From: Epiperipatus broadwayi
Taxonomy: Eukaryota; Onychophora; Udeonychophora; Euonychophora; Peripatidae
Assembly (NCBI GenBank): GCA_028023455.1
Contig: JAQFVV010000012.1
Location: 6,420,499-6,484,498, forward strand
DNA length: 64,000 bases
Reading direction: 5' to 3'
The position numbers and the translations under genes were made by a program. The notes under the pieces were generated by a model, which was given only the letters and a program-made list of their open reading frames with translations, ran no database searches and was not told the origin of the DNA. Every line of letters starts with the position of its first letter. Position 1 is the first letter of the stretch. Positions 24,671-35,990 of the stretch are shown here, in pieces.

Positions 24671-26550
24671 ATGAGTGCTACTGAAGAAATCAAAGACTTG
24701 GAGATTCAAAAGATGGCAACTCCTAATTTTCAAGATCGACTTATGCTAGTATTAAAATCTTTTAAAAAGAGATTTGACCAATTAGTCGAGTCTCAAGAAT
24801 CTCTTGAAAAGAAAATTGAAGTCAATCTCTAGAATTTAAAAAATGAAAAGTCTCAAAAAGAAGTCTTTTGAGAATAGATTGAATGTTTTTGAGGGCCATT
24901 TAGTTGAGTCTCAAATATCCTTTGAAATAGGATAAATGAATAACAGACATCTTTAGAAACTAAAATAGAAAATGCCAGATTAGAAACAGTCAGGGAACTT
25001 AACCAGAATTTGACTTATTAGAAATTAATTGTCAAAATACCAAAAGGACTCAGATAAAAAATTGGAAGAAATCAAAGATAGTTTTATGAATTATAAAATG
25101 GAATCAAAGGGCAGATTGAAAAAACTAGAAATTAAAAAATGAAAAAACAAGCAATCAGTTACCAGAGCAGGTTTTATTGATTTTAAAGCAAAGTTAGAAA
25201 TTAAATTTAATGGATATTAGTGAAGGTCATTAACCATTGAAAAGGATATGTCTAAATCCAAAGAGGATCAAACCCAAAGCAAAATTGAATTGGAAGAGAC
25301 TAGGAAAGGTATGGTTGAGATTATAAGTGAATCTAAGGCTGAAATAAAGGAGTCGAGAAAAACCAATGCAAAATTTAGTGGCAATTTAAAAAGAATCCAA
25401 AAGGAAGTGAAGGAAATAATAGTCAAGTGCCAAGAGTGGCCAGATTAGTTTTGGAGAAGGGATTAGCATTTTAGATGAATTAGATTAGTTTAAGAAAGAG
25501 CAAAAGAGAATGGTGGAAAATATGGTTGAGCAAATGCAGTTAGAGGCTAGATTTAAGAATATTCAGCAGAAAGTCTTAGAAATTCAGAATGCTCAGGAAA
25601 AGGGTTATGGTCAAATTAATTATGATTCTAGGCCTTACATAGGTAAAACTGAGACACCTATTAAAGAGGTATTTAAAGTAAGTAGTGATGCTACAAGTCC
25701 CAGTCAGAACCAAATGTTTCCAAATCATTGATAGAGAATAGTCCTGTAGCCCAGAATATAAAGAGTGAGGATGTACTTTCAAGTAGTTCAATAGTTCTTA
25801 AATTTATGAGAATTAAGCCCTTTAGGGAAGAACATTTAGAAAATCCCTGAGTTTCTTCAAAGCCTTAAAGAGTTGTTTTTTGTGCTTCTTTACAGAGAAA
25901 GAGAAACTTGCCATATCTAGCAATCACCTTTATGCCACTGCAAAGGACTGGTGGCAGTCTTTGTTTGATCACCTTCAAACATATGGTGACTTTAAATATA
26001 CAATACTATTTAGTTTCTGGGGTGAAGGTCATCAGGATAACATATGTTATCAAATCACCCAAGGAAAGTATGCTACACATAAGGATAGCTACACACAATT
26101 TATCCATAGTCAGGCAGCTAAACTAAAAACTTTGACAGCCTTTCCCCTGCCTGAGCATCAGATAGTCAGGATTATCTAACAATTTGCCTTGGCAAATGAA
26201 CAGATCTTAATTGCTGCTGATAGATATACTATTGAGTAGATGTCTAAGATCCTAGATGCTTTTAAGACAAGTGAGCATAGATCTGAAACTAGATACAAAG
26301 ATGTAAGAGATTCTAGACATTCTCATAGTTATCCTGTTGCCAATGTTAATTTTGCACCTATAGGAAAATGAAATCATAATAGAATACATCAAAGTAGAAG
26401 TTATAGTCATAGATGATCAGCCTCTTATTACAAAATTAATAATTACTTTAATGTTGCATATAAGAAGCCAAGTGATAGAAAACCATCAACTAGTGGAGTT
26501 CAAACTACTTCCAAAAAGATTATTAAAAAGTGCATTAAACTAGAGTTAAC
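24671..26550 (+). pseudogene. Decayed gag-like gene of an LTR retrotransposon (coiled coil plus capsid-like region)
   Basis: The frame starting MSATEEIKDLEIQKMATPNF continues with interruptions. The first ~1 kb is Lys/Glu-rich and predicted to be coiled coil, for example 25248-25448 and 25510-25731. 25880-26179 gives KLAISSNHLYATAKDWWQS, then TYGDFKYTILFSFWG and EHQIVRII. This is the retrotransposon gag pattern: an 'A..WW' motif, then a Phe-rich 'F...F' helix, then a later helix. Downstream in-frame pieces (KTSEHRSETRYKDVR) are basic and Ser/Arg-rich, as expected near a gag C-terminus, though no CCHC zinc knuckle is seen. At least eight stops or shifts break it. No pol follows. I infer an internally deleted or degraded Gypsy-like element. 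Confidence 0.65.
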
Positions 26551-27877
26551 CTATAATGCATGCAGCTTAAGACCAATCCTTTTTAAATTAATTGACAAAC
26601 TTATGTACAAAATTTCTTTATGTTTAACACTTTAGATACATTTTGAAATTGATAGTGAGATATAAGACTTATGGAAAGCTACTAGTAGAGTTACAAATTT
26701 AAGAGAGATAGTATATTAAAGCTTATACTCTATGTGCTAGAGTAAATTAAATTTAAAAACAAAAATACCCGAAAGAAAATGTAAAACAGTGACCATTTAT
26801 TTTCATGAAAAATAAATACAGGTACAATCTGGTATATCTAAAAATTTTTTTTAATTATAATTCTAAAAAATTAGCTGGTATTATCTCTATTAACTTAACT
26901 AAGTAACTTGATGCTCTATTTTATGTATTTGAAGCTATGTAATTACATTTTTATTTATTTAATAGTATGTTAATACCTAGTGTTGCTATTTTTCCAACCA
27001 CTGACTTTGAAAGGCTAAGCTTAACTTTCATAAATTTATCTATTGTTAAATCCCTATTTAAAAAAAAGAAATAAACTAAAGTTTTTTTTTGTTACTATTT
27101 AAAGTTAGATAACTTTAATTTCAAGGGCCTTTATTAATAGATAATTGTATTTTTTTAAAAAAATATTTTTCTCTGTATTTATTTAAATTATATGTAAATC
27201 ATTTTCAGTGCAAATGTTCTAGAGTCCTGACTAATTGTAATAACCACCCTTTCTGTTAGTTGCACTCATTGGAATCACGTTACCCTACAAATGAGTTTAA
27301 ATGGGGCAGTTTTGAAAGCACAACTATAAATTGTTTACCCTAATATTATTTTGCTTGCTGAATTCAACAACCAAGTTGATTAAGTTTTAATTGTTTTGGA
27401 GGAAAGTTAATATGTACTGCTAAAAAGAAAACTTATTTAAGCAAACAATCTCTTCTCAAGTTGTGCTATATTAGTTTAATCTCTCTAAATTTTTACAAAT
27501 GGAGGAAAAGAGGCAACCTTTCTATGGAGATAGAAGCTGAAACTTTGATGATGCAATTAGAGATATTATATGTTTTATTATTTTACAATCTTTCAATTTC
27601 ACTCAATCTTATTATAAAGTTTTATAGGAAACTGGAAACTTATTGCACCATGAACTATATTGATTTTACTTGATTAATCTATGGCTAAAGTGTTTATAAC
27701 TCATCATAAAATATAATTATGGATTTATATTTACTATATCTTACTTATTTTTATACCTGTATTATAATATGTTTTGCTTTATTTATAATACTCTATTAAA
27801 AATAATTACATTTGAATATATGCATTACTTTTTAATAAACTTGTTATATTTATATGCCCATTCTGATATATATATAT
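26551..27877. other. AT-rich stretch without genes
   Basis: No pol domain follows the gag relic. The 70-codon frame at 27461 is unrecognised and probably chance. Confidence 0.55.
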
Positions 27878-30057
27878 TATAACGATCCGGAGAAAGGAGA
27901 CTTAACGTAATCTACACTACAGGGCGCCATCTAGGCATTTGAACCTAGAAAAATTTATAAAGTAGGCAGATACGTAAGTCAAAAAAAAATTTTTTTTTAT
28001 TTTTATTTTAAAGATATCCGGTCATTAGCCCATTGTCACTAGCTCAGTGGAACAGCAGAGATTTATATTTTCAGTAAATTCTTATCAAAGAATAATTTAA
28101 AAAAAAAAAAAAAGCCACTGCCAGTAATTAACATACAAACATTTATTTACGCACATATATATAAACTTTAACATTATTATTTTAGCATGTTTACATTTTA
28201 AAATTTAATTTACATTTTTAACTTTGATTTTAATTTACATTTTAATTTTTATAATATTATAAGTTTACATTTTAATTATGTTCACACAGATGGATTTATG
28301 AAAGTTTGTTTTATAAGGTTGAGTATAGATCGGTTACATAGATTACACGGTTAAAAACATTTCAAAATAAACATAACTGATCAAAATACAAAATCATTGA
28401 TAATGTCAATTGCAGAGGGAAATTTATAAGAACCCAACAGCATTCATCATAAGATGCCGCAAGACACCAATAACTTAAAAGACATCTGACATAAATACAT
28501 CTTAGATACTCACCGTAAGGTATCAGTATTTACCGAATGTCTATATATTTTGATCAAATATGAAAACCAAAAACATAATTAACCGGTAATGAACCCATGC
28601 AAGCATCTATACCCAACTTAAATTTAATGCATTTTTATTTAGAGTGTCGAGTATGAATAGACTACATAGATTTGCATTTGAAAGAAAATATTCTATCCTT
28701 ATTTAACCTTAGGCCAAAAGTTCGCAGTCAAACCTGCTCCAATCCATCTGATACATTTATGTATTCAATGTAGCATGAAAATACGACAACACAAAATACT
28801 ATACTGTCAGGAATGTACATCTGAACAATAAGTAGAGTTAGAGAAGACATTGTCTTTCTACCAACAGGAATGCTACATCTGTTGGCGAGTAGAACAATAA
28901 ACAAAAAACTCCATAGGAATGGACTGCGGTCCTTTGCCAACTTACAAACCCATCCATAGGCAAACAGAAGGTGTGTGGCATATATATGCAATCCTGCCCA
29001 TAGCGGATCTCATACTACATCTACTAATTACACCAATATATCCAATCCATTGACCTAATTTAACTACGAAACAAATAACCTAAGGTTACCCTCCCCTAAT
29101 ATAACTTTACAAATCTATATAGCCATTCATGCCCGACTTAAGTTTAACATTTATATAATTTAATTTATCACACAACAAAAATCATAAATAAACTTAAAGA
29201 ACAAAAAAAAAATGGAAATGATTTTACAAAAGAAATACATTAAATAAAATTATAACTAATTAATAAATAACTTTGGTCAGATAGGATTCTATTTCTTATA
29301 AATTAAAGACTGAGAAAGTTTATATTTTAAAGTTCTTAGTGTTTCAAATGTTTTTAAAGTTCTTACGATTTTTAAAATGTTCCTCTTTATCTGTTGCATG
29401 CCACTTGGAATCCACATTAAATCCCCGATGATCCTGTTATCCTCAGTATAAGAAAAGCGATGTTTCATTTCTTTTTTTTTTATAACCACTGAAGGGATTG
29501 AAGAGTACGTCTTTTCAATCCCTTCTCCTTCAACTCTGCACTAACACATATAGTCACATCTCGTCATAATCTATTATTTCATTCACTTTTTATAGTAGCC
29601 TTTCAGGTCTAGTGGACATTACATCATGATGATGTGATGGTCCTTTCGCTGAGGTCCGATTCCATTGTTTTTCATTCATTGGCTATTAGTTTCTATTGTT
29701 TTCCTATCTGACTGATGCTTATACATTTAAATGCCCAAGGCTAGTTTACATTTGACTAATTAAATTAATCATTTCCATTTTTTCAATAACATTAATTAAT
29801 TTGTTTTGTACAAACTTAGATATATTTTTATCTTTAAATCTTTACTGACAATTTAGTTTTAAAATACTTTTTCTTTTTTTTAATAAAATTTTATTTTAAT
29901 AATTTTTTTCCATCTGTGCGATTATATAGATACGAGTTTAGTATAGAATTTTAATTTTCAATTTTTAATTCTTAAAAAAAAAGTTTTATTTGCGAACTTT
30001 TATTTTTTTCATGTTTACTAATAAAAAAACAATGTAACGACATCTGTGCCCGTTACA
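27878..30057. mobile_element. Solo LTR, 2.18 kb, copy A
   Basis: It begins TATAACGATCCGGAGAAAGG (first bases TG mutated to TA) and ends GTGCCCGTTACA. It is collinear over its whole length with 43302-45484; shared words include AGGGCGCCATCTAGGCATTT, AGTAGGCAGATACGTAAGT, GATACTCACCGTAAGGTATC, TCAGATAGGATTCTATTT and ATTTAAATGCCCAAGGCT. ATAT lies on both sides and the site is a (TA)n tract. TG...CA-type ends with short inverted TGTAACGA/TCGTTACA termini and no coding capacity point to a solo LTR, probably Gypsy-like. A non-autonomous terminal-inverted-repeat transposon is the alternative. Minus-strand frames inside (28728-28991) are not conserved with copy B and are not genes. Confidence 0.7.
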
Positions 30058-30141
30058 ATATATATATAAAATTAAAATTACCCCAAATCCAAAATTCAAC
30101 CAGACTAGCCAAGAAAAAAACTAAACTAAAATACAATCTAA

Positions 30142-30174
30142 ATTTTCACTGCTACAAGCACACTTCTCAAGTGT
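30142..30174 (-). ncRNA. Hammerhead-like module in Penelope copy 1 3' UTR
   Basis: The minus strand reads CACTTGAGAAG, hairpin TGCT-TGT-AGCA, then GTGAAAA. Layout as in a hammerhead core (box 1, stem II, box 2), but box 1 is TTGAGA instead of CTGATGA and the last C of GAAAC is lost. Hammerheads are known in Penelope-like elements; activity of this one is doubtful. Confidence 0.35.
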
Positions 30175-30203
30175 GAAGAACTACAAAAACTACACCATAT
30201 ATA

Positions 30204-32522
30204 TTAGACATTACCCACAAATCCATTTCCTTCCCATCCACCCTTAATATTACAAGAACTCTTAAATAAGTTAATTGCTTCAGAATAATAAATTTTCAAT
30301 AATAAAGATTCTTTAATTCTTCTTTTTATTTCATTTCTCTCAAAGAAGTCAACTTTAGCTTCATCAAAATTAATAGTGTGACCTGTATCTTTTTCATGGT
30401 TATATAAAGCAGAACTAATGTATTTATTTGTAATCCTACTTTTATGAACCTTTATTCTTTCATTTAAACTCAAAGTACTCTGACCTATGTAAACTTTCAT
30501 ATAAAAACAAGGGATAAAATACACTCCACCAGGATCCCCTTTTCCAAGCAATTTTCTTATTTCCAAACAAATTGCTATGCTTAGATACAATTTTATAAGA
30601 AGACAATTTAAGTGGCAAAAAATATATATATATTTTCTTTATCCTTTACATCCTTACAAATATTACTATTTAATAAAATAATTTTAACAAATTTATCAGA
30701 GTAACCAACACTCAAATACTATTCCTAAAATTGACCTTTCTGAAACAAAGCTACCTCACTGGAATTATTTAATTTTTTATTTCTATAACAATAATTTCTT
30801 AAAGCAGCTACTTTAAGAGATACAGACTGATAGCTATCAGGTTTAATTATAGACCTTAATTCTTTACTTTTAACAAAATGACTGCATATTAAACAATTAG
30901 TCTTTACATTTCTAATCACCAAAAGATCTAAAAATTTTAACTTAACAAAATCTAATCCCCCCCCTCCTTCTAACACACATCTTATAGACGGTTCAAAACA
31001 GTTAAACTCATTTACAAATTCCTTCAATTTATCATTCTCAACTACAAACAAACAATCATCCAGTCAAGCATTGTTAGCTGAGAGGTCATCGCAACCGTCT
31101 TGCAAGCAAGTAGTTGGTTGCAGATGTTTGTGGGTTCGTGTCCCGGCCAATGCTATGACATAGGAAAGAAAAAAACAATAATCCACATATCTAAGAAATA
31201 ACTTTAAATATAAATTCTTTTTAATAATAATTTCCTCCTCCAAATAATATAAACTGAACAAACTAAAGAAAAAATAATATAACCTATTATCCCCCCTTTC
31301 TTAATTTTATAAAAATTATTTTTATAAATAAAATACATAGAATCTTCCAATAATAAAAGCAAATCTTTAATTACTTTAATTTTATTTTTTGATAACTGAT
31401 CCTTGCTTACCAACACAGACATAAGAACATCAATACTGCTTAACCTATTAACAGACTGATACATATTCTCAATATCTAAACTGCCAAATTCCCAATTACT
31501 TTCCATTTTAAAATTATTAATGTTATCAAAAGCCTCAAAAAAAGAAAAAAACTGTGTAATGACCAAAAGCAACAAATTATTTTAAAAAATTATTCAAGAA
31601 TCTAGAAATACTCTCTACAACACTACCTGTAAAATCAAAAATAAATCTTAAAGAAAAACCAACTTTATGAGTCTTAATATTCACAAACATCTTAGCTGAT
31701 ATGAAATCATTTGGATAACATTTTAAATAATATACTCTATTAAAAAAATTTAAAATTACCATTTTCTTCATAATAGCTATCAACTTTCTTTTAATCACAT
31801 TACCTGGATCTTTATTTAAAAGCATATATTTAGTATTATTTAATTCTTTATTCATTTTCTCCCTGAACTTATCACCTTTCAAAATGACAAACCGACCAGC
31901 TTTGTCTTCATGAGAAATGATCACATCATTAGCAAAACCTATCCTTAAGATGTCTAATGTCAGCAAGATTAACAATAAAATTTTCTTTCCTTTTTAAGCT
32001 TTTATTTAAAACCAATTGAATGTCAGCTTTCTGCTCATCACTCAAATTACTAGATTCAATAGACAAAATTGTATCAAAAACTATACTTTTTGAATAAAAT
32101 GGAACAAAATTAGGGCCTTTATCAAGATTCTCTAATTCTCTATCATTTAACTTAATATCAGAAAGATTAACAACTTTATTAATAGAAACATTACCCTCAT
32201 ATCCCCTATCATTACAATAAATTTTATTCATTTTTTCAAATAACCATTTTAATTTCCTTTTATACTTCCTACAATAGAAATATGACCTATTTTGTCTAAA
32301 CTGCCTTATGAAAAAATTTAAAATTGAATAATTAAAATCTTGCCTCCTGTCTAAACAATACCTATTTCTTTTATATTCATAAATAAATTTGTAAAATTTT
32401 ACAAAATTTTCTTTAAAAAATCTATTCAAAATATATGTTTGTAAATTAAGAATGGAAATTCCTATTTTTAAGCAACCTTTTATTCTTTTTAAAATTAATA
32501 ATACAACTCCTAGGAAAAACAT
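30204..32522 (-). pseudogene. Penelope-like reverse transcriptase with GIY-YIG endonuclease, copy 1
   Basis: Read leftward in several frames. 32522-31929 is the basic N-terminal region (197 codons). 31975-31577 overlaps it by a frameshift and gives SHEDKAGRFVILKGDKF (the Penelope 'ADKGGAVV' motif) and AKMFVNIKTHK (the 'YGLPKIHK' motif) with LRFIFDFTGS. 31575-31204 gives SLDIENMYQSV (motif A; normally SLDV..L) and a damaged 'G..MGS' region. 31261 onward gives RYVD (motif C), where a SINE is inserted. 31051-30725 is the thumb region (VENDKLKEFVNEFN, CSHFVKSKELRSIIK). 30590-30204 holds a GIY-YIG-type nuclease, GVYFIPCFYMKVYIGQ then NERIKVHKSR and HEKDTGHTINFDEAKV. Known family role: telomerase-related RT with endonuclease for retrotransposition. 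Multiple shifts and the insertion make it inactive. Confidence 0.9.
31062..31172 (+). mobile_element. tRNA-derived SINE inserted in Penelope catalytic motif
   Basis: It starts AGTCAAGCATTGTTAGCTGA (A-box TTAGCTGAGAGG), then CGTCTTGCAAGCAAGTAG, GTGGGTTCGTGTCCC (B-box), GGCCAATGCTATGACATAGG and an A-rich tail. AGCATTG at the head and CAATGCT near the end can pair as a seven-base acceptor stem. The flanking 12 bp repeats are AAACAATCATCC (31050-31061) and AAACAATAATCC (31173-31184). The insertion cuts the codons for the RT motif YVDD. Confidence 0.9.
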
Positions 32523-32888
32523 TAAATTCCCTACATTTTTTAAGAAACTAAATCTGCCATCTTAAAGAATATCCTATCACTCAATTTAGATAACTTTTTA
32601 ATCCTCCATCATTCAATGGAAAATTATTAAAAACTGAACCCCACAAACCCATACAAATGATCAACTACAAATACACATCTAAATTAAAATCATAAACTCC
32701 CCACACACCTATATATATATAACTAAATAAACACAAACATATACTCTTTCAACAACACTCATGCAACAAAATTAAGATATATAAATAATTACGAATATTT
32801 ATATATAAAATAATAATAAATAAATAAAATATAAACCTTTTCACTATATCAGCAAAACTACACTTAAATGCAAAGAAACTCATCAAAA

Positions 32889-33181
32889 TGTAAACATTAC
32901 AAGCATAAAGCTAAGCTAGTCAATAAATAAATAAAATTACCCCAAATACAAAATTCAACCAGACTAGCCAAGAAAAAAACTAAATTAAAACACAACCAAA
33001 GGTTTCACTGCTATAAGCAGACTTCTCAAGTGTAAAAAACTACACTATATAAATATTAGACAATACCCACAAATCCATTTACTTTCCATCCACCCTTAAT
33101 ATTAAAAGAACTCTTAAATAAGTTAATGCCTTCAGAATAATAAATTTTCAATAATAAAGATTCTTTAATTCTTCTTTAAAA
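32889..33181 (-). mobile_element. Penelope 3' fragment (GIY-YIG tail and 3' UTR), leftward
   Basis: The plus strand shows AACATTACAAGCATAAAGC, TACCCCAAATACAAAATTC, AACCAGACTAGCCAAG, the hammerhead-like module (33001-33034) and then the reverse complement of the last codons of the GIY-YIG protein. It matches the ends of copies 1 and 2. It stops abruptly at about 33181, where the rightward copy 2 begins. Confidence 0.85.
33001..33034 (-). ncRNA. Hammerhead-like module in Penelope 3' fragment
   Basis: The minus strand reads ACTTGAGAAGTCTGCTTATA, GCAGTGAAACC. Stem CTGCT-TAT-AGCAG (5 bp) is followed by GAAAC, as in hammerhead box 2. Box 1 is TTGAGA rather than CTGATGA. This is the best preserved of the three Penelope 3' UTR modules. 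Confidence 0.4.
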
Positions 33182-34844
33182 AGTTTTAATAGAGTAGATT
33201 ATTAAAAATGTTATCCAAATGATTTCATATCATCTAAGATGTTTGTGAATATTAAGACTCATAAAGATGGTTTTCTTTTAAGATTTTTTTTTGATTTTAC
33301 AGGTAGTGTTGTAGAGAGTATTTCTAGATTCTTGAATAATTTTTTAAAACAATTTGTTGATTTTGGTCATTACACAGTTTCTTCTTCTTTTGAGGCTTTT
33401 GATAAGATTAATAATTTTCAAATGGAAAGTAATTGGGTACTTGGCAGTTTAGATATTGAGAATATGTATCAGTCTGTTAATAAGTTAAGAAGTATTGATG
33501 TTCCTATGTCTGTGCTGGTTAAGCAAGGTTTTTCATCAAAAAATAAAATTAAAGTAATTAAAGATTTACTTTTATTATTGGAGGATTCTATGTACTTTAC
33601 TTATAAAGGTAATTTTTATAAAATTAAGGAAGGATGAATAATAGGTTATATTATTTCTCTGTATATTTGTTTAATTTATATTAATTATTTGGAGAAGGAA
33701 ATTATTATTAAAAAAAATTGTTTATATTTAAAGTTATTTGTTAGATATGTGGATAATTGTATATTTGTAGTTGAGAATGATAAATTGAAGGAATTTGTAA
33801 ATGTGTTTAATTATTTTGATCTTTCTATAAAATATGTGTTAGAAAAAGGGGATTAGATTTTGTTAAGTTAAAATGTTTAGATCTTTTGGTGATTAGAAAT
33901 GTAAAGATTAATTGTTTAGTATTCAGTCATTTTGTTAAAAGTAAAGAATTAAGGTCTATAATTAAACCTGATAGCTATCAATCTGTATCTCATAAAGTAG
34001 CTGATTTAAGAAATTATTGTTATAGGAATAAAAAATTAAATAATTCCAGTGGGGTAGCTTTGTTTCAGAAAGGTCAATTTTATAAATAGTATTTGAGTGT
34101 TGGCTACTCTGATAAATTTGTTAAAAGTATGGTACTTTAGTATTATTCAACTGATGATGTATTACACTTACCGATTTTCCTTCTGGTAAATGTCATTGAT
34201 GATAACATGACAATGTTGTCATGGCAGCCAAGACACTAGCGTGATCAATCTATGGGAGAGTCAATTTTTGGATTTTTTTGACCTGCAAGATTTAAAAATC
34301 AGAGAGAGCTTTGGGAAATTTTGTAATTTATCTGTCTTTTGTGATTTTGCTAACCATGGCACCACACTAATTTTTTCGTTGAGATCTTGCATTATATTGA
34401 GAATATTACCATGATTTTGGAACACATATCCCAATTCAGTCCACAGCAGTGAATGCTATTTGTAAGCAATTTTCATTTTTGTTTCTAATAAATAATGTCA
34501 TTTCGATGTATATTATTTTGTAAATTCTTCTGCAATTATAAAAAGTACAATTAATTAATTATATTTTTAATTTCTGAATTATATTATACAGAAATTTTTT
34601 TTTATAATTAATTATATTATAATTAAATATAGACATTAAGTAATCCAAATGCATGTAAAAGTACGGCATTTTATAAATCATTGTTATTTTGACTAAATAT
34701 AGAGTACCTTTTAAGTTATTCCCCAGGTCACCATTAATAATGCCAGATTCACATTAAATTGAGAAAAGTGTTCTTTATTTGTCTATTTATTTTAAATGCA
34801 TGTACATTTTTTTTCCATTTTCTTTTTTTTTTTTTTATTGTAAA

Positions 34845-35030
34845 ATTTCAGTCAACATTGTTTCTACGCACTGAATTTTATAATTGAGCATGTATTGGCC
34901 TGTCCTCTGGACAGGCAAAATCATCGGAGTTCCCCCCGCCCATTCCAGTGCTACATACTGACTTTTCTAATTTTCAGTCAAAAAATGAGACACATTATAA
35001 ACATAAAATTCAGCATGTAGAAACAAATTT
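34845..35030. repeat. Eroded copy of the 9.3 kb MITE, opposite orientation
   Basis: Shared words in reverse order: GTCAACATTGTTTCTACGCA, TATAATTGAGCATGTATTGG, CTGGACAGGCAAAATCATC, CCCATTCCAGTGCTACATAC, TTTCTAATTTTCAGTCAAAA and AACATAAAATTCAGC. The terminal TGACGTCA part of the inverted repeats is absent. Confidence 0.75.
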
Positions 35031-35205
35031 ACACTTTCTATTTCTAAATTATTTTGATGTAGATTATGTACTATTATGTATTATTATATAATTATGTAGA
35101 TTATGTATTATTATATACTATTTTCATGCATGTACATTTTTTTTATTTTTTATTTTTTCAGGCTCAACAAACATGGTAATGCTCATTATCTACCTGATGG
35201 TCATC

Positions 35206-35417
35206 TTCTTTAGTATTTTCCAACCAATGATATATTACCCTGAAGGCATATCAATCTAATCTTGCGATCTTTAACATGCCAGTTCCACATGATCTGTGGA
35301 CAAATTTTAGCAATTGCATTTGTCTGCAAATCACTTGGAGATATTATCTTAAAGATCGGAAGATCAGACTGATATGGCTTCAGGGTAATACATCATTGGT
35401 TGAAAAATACTAAAGAA
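35206..35417. repeat. 212 bp palindrome with ends like the enclosing element
   Basis: TTCTTTAGTATTTTCCAACC, ATATTACCCTGAAGGCATAT and GATCTTTAA are mirrored by TTAAAGATCGGAAGATCAGA, ATGGCTTCAGGGTAATACAT and GGTTGAAAAATACTAAAGAA. The right arm also serves as the right terminus of the 34131-35419 element. The locus may therefore be two related elements sharing an end, or an internal duplication. Confidence 0.7.
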
Positions 35418-35957
35418 CCAAAGTATTTTATTTAATATTAATATTTGTAAGGATGTAAACGATAAAGAAAAATATAATTTTATTTTTTTGCCATTTAAAG
35501 TGTCCTCTTATAATATTGTATGTAAAAATAGCAATTTGTTTGGAAATAAAATTGCTTGGAAAAGGGTATTACTTTGAATAATTTATTAAATATTACAAAG
35601 AAAATTTTTGATAGGATTATTCCTTGTGTAGTGTATTTTATCCCTTGTTTTTGTAAGAAGGTTTACATAGGTCAGAATGGTTTGAGTTTAAATGAAAGAA
35701 TAAAGGTTCATAAAAGTAGGGTTAGAAATAAATATCCTAGTTCTGCTTTGTATGTCCATGAAAAAGATACACGCCACACTATTAATTTTGATGAAGCTAA
35801 GGTTGTCTTCTTTGAGAGAAATGAAATAAAAAGAAGAATTAAAGAATCTTTATTATTGAAAATTTTGTTATTCTAAAGCAATTAACTTATTTAAGGGTTC
35901 TTTTAATATTAAGGGTAGATGGTAAGTAAATGGATTTGTGGTTTTTGTAGTTTTTTA

Positions 35958-35990
35958 CACTTGAGAAGTCTGCTTGTAGCAATGAAACCT
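35958..35990 (+). ncRNA. Hammerhead-like module in Penelope copy 2 3' UTR
   Basis: CACTTGAGAAGTCTGCTTGT then AGCAATGAAACC: stem TGCT-TGT-AGCA followed by GAAAC. Box 1 is degenerate (TTGAGA). Confidence 0.4.

Larger units (their letters stand above)
30058..32880 (-). mobile_element. Penelope-like retroelement, copy 1 (GIY-YIG type), leftward
   Basis: The element runs right to left. Its 5' part lies near 32.5-32.88 kb, the reverse transcriptase at about 32.5-30.7 kb, the GIY-YIG domain at 30.6-30.2 kb, and the 3' UTR (hammerhead-like module, then TAGTCTGGTTGAATTTTGG) down to the (TA)n tract where the solo LTR ends. The same 3' UTR occurs at 32889-33181 and 35880-36099. A second 3' end immediately upstream in the same orientation (32889-33181) gives the partial direct-repeat ('pseudo-LTR') layout known for Penelope-like elements. 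Confidence 0.85.
34131..35419. mobile_element. 1.29 kb terminal-inverted-repeat element nested in Penelope copy 2
   Basis: The left end GGTACTTTAGTATTATTCAA pairs with the right end, whose complement reads GGTTCTTTAGTATTTTTCAA, and similarity goes on for about 36 bp. AAAGTAT directly flanks both ends (34124-34130, 35420-35426) as a likely 7 bp target-site duplication. Removing the insert restores the Penelope sequence. It has no ORF of note and encloses at least two other repeats: an inverted copy of the 9.3 kb MITE and the palindrome at 35206-35417. Superfamily uncertain; a duplication of 7-8 bp would suit hAT-like elements. Confidence 0.7.
33239..35876 (+). pseudogene. Penelope-like RT and GIY-YIG, copy 2 (broken)
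   Basis: 33239-33637 gives MFVNIKTHKDGFLLRFFF, FDFTGSVVESISRFLNN and SLDIENMYQSVNKL, then a stop after YKIKEG. Reading on gives LFVRYVDNCIFVVENDKL: motif C with the second Asp changed to Asn. 33886-34089 is the thumb region (HFVKSKELRSIIKPDSYQSV). After the nested transposon, 35556-35876 gives VVYFIPCFCKKVYIGQ, LNERIKVHKSR and HEKDTRHTINFDEAKVVFFE, the GIY-YIG-like domain. The N-terminal third is missing. Stops, a frameshift near 33850 and the insertion make it inactive. It shares most residues with copy 1, so both come from one family. Confidence 0.9.

Noticed and set aside
28728-28991. Minus-strand 87-codon frame in solo LTR A
   Set aside because: The collinear region of LTR B (44183-44434) is open in a different frame with an unrelated peptide, so there is no coding conservation.
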